Under the pieces are notes generated by a model, which had not been told where the DNA came from, did not search any database, and saw only the letters and a program-made list of their open reading frames with translations. Made by a program: the position numbers and the translations under genes. From Acidobacteriota bacterium (lineage in GTDB: Bacteria; Acidobacteriota; Terriglobia; Terriglobales; Acidobacteriaceae), in assembly GCA_021819255.1 (NCBI GenBank), contig JAKART010000049.1, forward strand, positions 1-9,990: a DNA stretch of 9,990 nucleotides. The letters are read 5' to 3'. This document shows, one piece after another, positions 6,944-9,990 of this stretch (the stretch's first letter is position 1; every line of letters starts with the position of its first letter).

Positions 6944-6949
6944 TAAAAT
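6944..6949 (+). promoter_or_regulatory. Candidate -10 (TAAAAT) immediately upstream of lpxD, leaderless type
   Basis: TAAAAT ends 7 nt before the lpxD ATG, placing the predicted transcription start on or next to the start codon. There is no Shine-Dalgarno between it and the gene. A perfect TTGACA lies at 6925-6930 inside the end of the preceding gene, but the 13-bp spacing is shorter than normal. Confidence 0.4.
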
Positions 6950-6956
6950 CAGATTC

Positions 6957-8003
6957 ATGAAGCTGAGCGAGTTAGCGGAAATCCTGGCGGCGACGCTGGT
7001 TGCCGGCCAAGGCCAGTCCATGGAATCCGCCGCTGCCGTGGTGATCGAGGATGTCTCGGCCATTGAGACCGCCCGTCCAACTCATCTCTCCTTTGTCGCC
7101 AACCCGAAATATGCGCACCTGGCGCATACCACCCGAGCCGGCGCGCTCATCGTCGAACCCGGCTTTCCTTCCCTGAAGACTCCCACGCTCCGCAGCCCCA
7201 CCCCCTATCTCGCCTGGTCGCAGGCGATCGGCCTCTTTCATCCGGCTCCATCCTACCCCCCCGGGGTCCATCCCACCGCGGTCATCGCCCCCACCGCCAC
7301 CCTTGGAGCCCGAGCCCACATTGGAGCCTATGTGGTCATCGGCCCGGACTGCCGCATTGGGGATGACGCCGTCCTGCTTCCCCATACCGTTCTCTACCCT
7401 GGAGTTCAAGTAGGTCACCGATTCCTGGCCCACGCGCACAGCGTGATTCGAGAGAACTGCCGGATCGGCGATGACGTGATCCTGCAGAATGGAGCCATCA
7501 TCGGAGCCGATGGCTTTGGCTTCGCGAAAGACGCCGAGGGCCGCTGGATCAAGATCCTGCAATCCGGTCCCGCGGTTCTGGAGGATGCCGTTGAGGTGCA
7601 GGCCAACGCGTGCGTGGATCGCGCCTCCGTGGGTACGACCCACATCGCGTCCGGGGTCAAGATCGACAATCTCGTCCAGGTGGGCCACGGATCCTCGGTA
7701 GGCAAGGACACCCTTCTTTGCGCCCAGACCGGACTCAGCGGATCCACCCTCGTGGGCAAAGGCGTCATCCTGGCCGGCCAGGTCGGCGCTGCCGGACACC
7801 TGACCATCGGCGACGGAGCCGTCGCCACAGCCCAGACCGGCATCCCCTCCGACGTCGCTCCGGGCGCCGTCGTCAGTGGTTACCCTGCCACCGACAATCG
7901 CACCTGGCTGCGCACGGTGGCCGCTCTTGCCCGCCTGCCCGAACTTCTCAAGCGCGTGGCGGCCCTGGAAAAACTCCTCGGCTCCCGCCCAGACCGATCC
8001 TGA
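6957..8003 (+). CDS. lpxD: UDP-3-O-acylglucosamine N-acyltransferase
   Basis: LpxD performs the third step of lipid A synthesis in the cytoplasm: transfer of a 3-hydroxyacyl chain from acyl carrier protein to the 2-amino group of UDP-3-O-acylglucosamine. The 348 residues match the usual length. The N-terminal uridine-binding domain spans about 1-100, with SFVANPKY at 45-52. A left-handed beta-helix of hexapeptide repeats runs from about 103 to 300, for example IGAYVVIGPDCRIGDDAVLLP. The signature NGAIIGADGFGFA is at 178-190. The catalytic His corresponds to H244 in VQVGHGSSVG. GYPA at 308-311 and a short amphipathic, possibly coiled-coil C-terminus (319-341) complete the family pattern. It stands apart from lpxA/fabZ, which usually accompany it in proteobacteria. 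Its presence shows a Gram-negative outer membrane with lipid A. No Shine-Dalgarno is seen; see the TAAAAT just upstream. Confidence 0.97.
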   Translation: MKLSELAEILAATLVAGQGQSMESAAAVVIEDVSAIETARPTHLSFVANPKYAHLAHTTRAGALIVEPGFPSLKTPTLRSPTPYLAWSQAIGLFHPAPSYPPGVHPTAVIAPTATLGARAHIGAYVVIGPDCRIGDDAVLLPHTVLYPGVQVGHRFLAHAHSVIRENCRIGDDVILQNGAIIGADGFGFAKDAEGRWIKILQSGPAVLEDAVEVQANACVDRASVGTTHIASGVKIDNLVQVGHGSSVGKDTLLCAQTGLSGSTLVGKGVILAGQVGAAGHLTIGDGAVATAQTGIPSDVAPGAVVSGYPATDNRTWLRTVAALARLPELLKRVAALEKLLGSRPDRS

Positions 8004-8025
8004 ACGAAACCATCGGCAGAACTGC

Positions 8026-8031
8026 TAGGCT
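8026..8031 (+). promoter_or_regulatory. Candidate -10 (TAGGCT) upstream of lipoprotein gene, leaderless type
   Basis: TAGGCT ends 6 nt before the ATG at 8038, and no Shine-Dalgarno is present in the 34-bp gap after lpxD. This geometry would start the transcript at or next to the A of the start codon. No convincing -35 is visible at 16-18 bp. Confidence 0.3.
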
Positions 8032-8037
8032 TAAACG

Positions 8038-8475
8038 ATGAAGCACTCCGCCCCCAACGTCCGGCTGCGTCCTTGGAGTTCTTTGGCGGCTGAGAGCCCG
8101 GCAGGGCCGCCGCGCCGCCTCCGGTTGGCAACAGTTCTCCCCATGGTTGCAGCCGCAGCCTGGGCCAGCCTGACCGGCTGCCACTCGCCCTATGTTGCGA
8201 TGACGGTCCAAAATGCCGGAGCACAGCCAGTCTCTCTGATCGAGGTTGACTATCCGGACGCCAGCTTCGGGATTGACGCGCTTGCCGCCGGGGCCAGTTA
8301 CCACTACAGCTTCCAGATCCTGGGAAGCGGACCCACCAAGATCTCCTGGACCGATGCGAGCCGGAAAAGCCATACCTCTGCCGGGCCCGAGTTGCAGGAG
8401 GGCCAGCAGGGCGCCCTCCGGGCCACGCTCAACGGGCAGACGGCGATCTGGCAAGCCAGCATCGGATCCCGTTGA
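8038..8475 (+). CDS. Putative small lipoprotein, function unknown
   Basis: This 145-residue protein is predicted to be lipid-anchored. A basic stretch (RRLRL, 26-30) is followed by a hydrophobic segment (about 31-45) and a lipobox L45-T46-G47-C48, so lipidation at Cys48 is expected. The n-region of about 30 residues is long, and a later start, such as TTG at 8083, cannot be excluded; Met36 would leave no charged n-region. The mature part (about 97 residues) has alternating beta-like segments (YVAMTVQNAG, VSLIEVDYPDASFG, YHYSFQILGSGPTKISWTDA, GALRATLNGQTAIWQA), suggesting a small immunoglobulin-like beta-sandwich. I believe similar proteins occur next to tmk in other Terriglobia, but no function is known to me. 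It lies 34 bp after lpxD and 70 bp before tmk, on the same strand, consistent with an envelope-related role for at least part of this gene run. Confidence 0.75.
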   Translation: MKHSAPNVRLRPWSSLAAESPAGPPRRLRLATVLPMVAAAAWASLTGCHSPYVAMTVQNAGAQPVSLIEVDYPDASFGIDALAAGASYHYSFQILGSGPTKISWTDASRKSHTSAGPELQEGQQGALRATLNGQTAIWQASIGSR

Positions 8476-8533
8476 GGCTGCTGGTCTCTCTCTCAATCTC
8501 TCACGGCTCGCCGGCTTCCTGCGGGCTTTGCAG

Positions 8534-8539
8534 TAGACT
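8534..8539 (+). promoter_or_regulatory. Candidate -10 (TAGACT) upstream of tmk, leaderless type
   Basis: TAGACT ends 6 nt before the GTG start of tmk at 8546, and no Shine-Dalgarno is seen. The rest of the 70-bp gap holds a CT-rich tract (about 8485-8507) and no clear -35 element or terminator. Confidence 0.3.
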
Positions 8540-8545
8540 CCAATC

Positions 8546-9256
8546 GTGAGCCAAGCAACCAGAAACTCCTCCGGCGCCGGTCTCTTCATCAGCTTTGAAG
8601 GTCTCGACGGATCCGGTAAAACCACCCAGCTGAGGCTGCTGGGAGATGCGCTGCGCGCCGACGGGCATCGCGTCATCACTCTCCGCCAGCCCGGGGGAAC
8701 CCCGCTGGGCGACCGCATCCGCTCCATTCTGCTGAATTCGGGCAGCGACGCCGATCTGGGCGCCATTGCTCCGGAAGCCGAACTGGCCCTGATGTTCGCC
8801 GACCGTGCTCAAAGCCTGCGCGAGGTGATTGTGCCCGGGCTGGCTGACGGCAGCGTGGTGCTTTGCGACCGCTACACCGACTCCTCGGAGGCTTACCAGG
8901 GCGCCGGCCGCGGTCTGGGCTCAGACCGTGTTCTCGCGCTGCATCAAGCCCTCTGCAACAACCTCCAGCCGGACCTTACCATTCTTCTGCTTCCGCCCCT
9001 GGCTGCGGCGCTGCGCCGCGCCCGAAGCCGCAATGACCGGCACCTCCGCCAGATGGGGGCCGACGAGAATCGATTCGAAGCCGAGAGCGACGAGTTCTAT
9101 GCTCGCGTCTACGATCAATACCTCGAGATCGCCCGGCGCAACGCGGACCGCGTTGTGGTCTTTCGCGGCGAGGGCTCCATCGCCACCATTCAAAAGCTCA
9201 TTCTGGATGTCGTGCGCGAGCGGCTCGCGGCTGCCGGACGGACGGGCGCGCCTTGA
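8546..9256 (+). CDS. tmk: Thymidylate kinase (dTMP kinase)
   Basis: Tmk phosphorylates dTMP to dTDP with ATP, an essential cytoplasmic step to dTTP. The 236 residues hold the P-loop GLDGSGKTT (19-27), RQPGGTP (47-53), the DRY motif (108-110) followed by TDSSEAYQGAGRG, QPDLTILL (141-148), and an Arg-rich lid region (RRARSRNDRHLRQ, 157-169) of the bacterial type. The first 12 residues form a short Ser/Asn-rich extension before the first strand (LFISFEGLDG). The start is taken as GTG at 8546; no other good start precedes the P-loop strand. The usual REPGGT motif has Gln instead of Glu at position 48 (CAG at 8687-8689), which is probably tolerated. The neighbouring genes are unrelated to nucleotide metabolism. 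Confidence 0.96.
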   Translation: MSQATRNSSGAGLFISFEGLDGSGKTTQLRLLGDALRADGHRVITLRQPGGTPLGDRIRSILLNSGSDADLGAIAPEAELALMFADRAQSLREVIVPGLADGSVVLCDRYTDSSEAYQGAGRGLGSDRVLALHQALCNNLQPDLTILLLPPLAAALRRARSRNDRHLRQMGADENRFEAESDEFYARVYDQYLEIARRNADRVVVFRGEGSIATIQKLILDVVRERLAAAGRTGAP

Positions 9257-9286
9257 ATGCGGAGCAGGCGGCTCCAGCCCGGCTCC

Positions 9287-9318
9287 CTGCCTCACCCAGC
9301 AGCGGCATGCTTGCAGGG
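9287..9318. terminator. Weak stem-loop between convergent tmk and metallopeptidase genes
   Basis: CCCTGC near 9287-9292 and GCAGGG near 9313-9318 are complementary, with about 20 nt between them, in the 64-bp gap between convergent stops. No T-run follows on either strand, so a role as terminator rests mainly on position. Confidence 0.2.
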
Positions 9319-9320
9319 GC

Positions 9321-9990
9321 TTACAGCCGCTTCAGAAACTCCCGGGCTAGGTCCAACTCCGGGAACAGCCGCTCCTCTGCCTGAAACTCCCGCGAATGCA
9401 CGCAGCGGCGCCCGGCTCTCACCTTGATCGGGTGCTTCAAGTGCAGCATCTCGTGGTACAGCAGGTACTCGATGGCGTAACGCGGCGTGCCCGGCCGGTC
9501 AAACACGCGGCTGACCACAATCGTGTTGTGCGCCGCGTCATAATGCCCCAGCATCCGCTTGGCCACGTGTGCGCTCCAGGTCAGAATCGGCCTTCCCATC
9601 AGCCCGTGGAAGAATCGCCGGTTCACAGACTCAAAGACCTCGTTCAGATCGTAGACCTTGCCCTGCGGCGAAGTGATGACCTTTCGGCCGCGCATCTGCC
9701 GCATCCATTCGGCCTGGCGGGAGACCGCTTCGGAGCGCGCATAGCGCCGATACCGGTCCGCATGCATCGGCGCTACCGGCTTGCGGTACAGTTTGGCCAG
9801 CAAAATATGCGCAATTGCCTGGTGAACGCTCTCAGGAGCATCTTCCAGCAGGTCGGAAAGCCGGACCACCAACCGGCCCTCTCCCTCCTGGTCACGGCGC
9901 AGCCGAATCGTGGTATTCAGGCTGGTGAATCGCCGCAGCTTGACCTCCAGCAACGGCATGGGCGCCCTGGGCCGCAAGGCGCGGTACTCC
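9321..9990 (-). CDS. SprT/M48-like zinc metallopeptidase, 5' end at or beyond window edge
   Basis: The protein carries the zinc-binding motif HEMLH (encoded at 9441-9455) in the context EYLLYHEMLHLKHP, and a downstream HSREF (9384-9398) that fits the third ligand and following residue of SprT-like or YgjP/M48-like families (compare HGxxF). Preceding it are a core strand (RPILTWSAHVAKRMLGHYD), an arginine-rich helix and an N-terminal domain of about 100 residues. No signal peptide or membrane segment is visible, so a cytoplasmic protease is likely. The frame is open to the right edge: TTG at 9977 and ATG at 9959 are possible starts. However, the codons before them read EYRAL and join RPRAP in a way that resembles the N-terminal region of acidobacterial homologues, so the real start is probably outside. 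Substrate unknown; SprT-type proteases can act on DNA-protein crosslinks, but this is not evidence for that here. Confidence 0.85.
   Translation of the reverse strand, partial: EYRALRPRAPMPLLEVKLRRFTSLNTTIRLRRDQEGEGRLVVRLSDLLEDAPESVHQAIAHILLAKLYRKPVAPMHADRYRRYARSEAVSRQAEWMRQMRGRKVITSPQGKVYDLNEVFESVNRRFFHGLMGRPILTWSAHVAKRMLGHYDAAHNTIVVSRVFDRPGTPRYAIEYLLYHEMLHLKHPIKVRAGRRCVHSREFQAEERLFPELDLAREFLKRL

Noticed and set aside
6972..7799. Long open frame on the minus strand opposite lpxD
   Set aside because: The Gly/Asp-rich translation mirrors the hexapeptide repeats of LpxD, so it is a shadow frame.

Overview
The window is about 10 kb of GC-rich, tightly packed bacterial chromosome. The protein families look like those of soil Acidobacteriota, class Terriglobia (Terriglobus, Granulicella or Edaphobacter-like). 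This is a judgement from remembered homologues: a small conserved protein beside lpxD, a lipoprotein beside tmk, and exported GH39 and GH144-like enzymes. No rRNA or tRNA gene, CRISPR array, insertion sequence or phage gene is visible.

Layout. (A) 1-4047, plus strand: an exported carbohydrate-degradation cluster. It holds the 3' part of a GH39 glycosidase, a second complete GH39 overlapping it by 4 nt (ATGA), and 55 bp later a twin-arginine-signal glucoamylase-like/GH144-type enzyme with a strong Shine-Dalgarno. (B) 4048-4175: a convergent gap with inverted repeats and a 17-bp tandem repeat. (C) 4176-6215, minus strand: a class II CCA-adding/poly(A) polymerase-type nucleotidyltransferase. It carries a C-terminal extension of about 257 residues, Ala/Pro/Lys-rich and then strongly basic, resembling a histone H1 tail. 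(D) 6216-6377: a divergent intergenic region with a clean TTACAA-AG-TTGTAA palindrome. (E) 6378-9256, plus strand: a small conserved protein of unknown function, lpxD (lipid A synthesis), a putative lipoprotein, and tmk (thymidylate kinase). (F) 9321 to the right edge, minus strand: a SprT/M48-like zinc metallopeptidase whose start lies at or beyond the window edge.

How the genes work together. The three glycosidases probably act outside the cytoplasm on one plant or microbial polysaccharide, or on related ones. The rest are mostly housekeeping genes (tRNA 3'-end maturation, lipid A, dTTP supply), and lpxD and the lipoprotein point to a Gram-negative envelope. No complete new system is evident. 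The most unusual signals are the H1-like tail fused to the nucleotidyltransferase, and a recurring TANNNT hexamer 6-7 nt before the start codons of lpxD, the lipoprotein and tmk. None of those three has an evident Shine-Dalgarno, which suggests leaderless transcripts.
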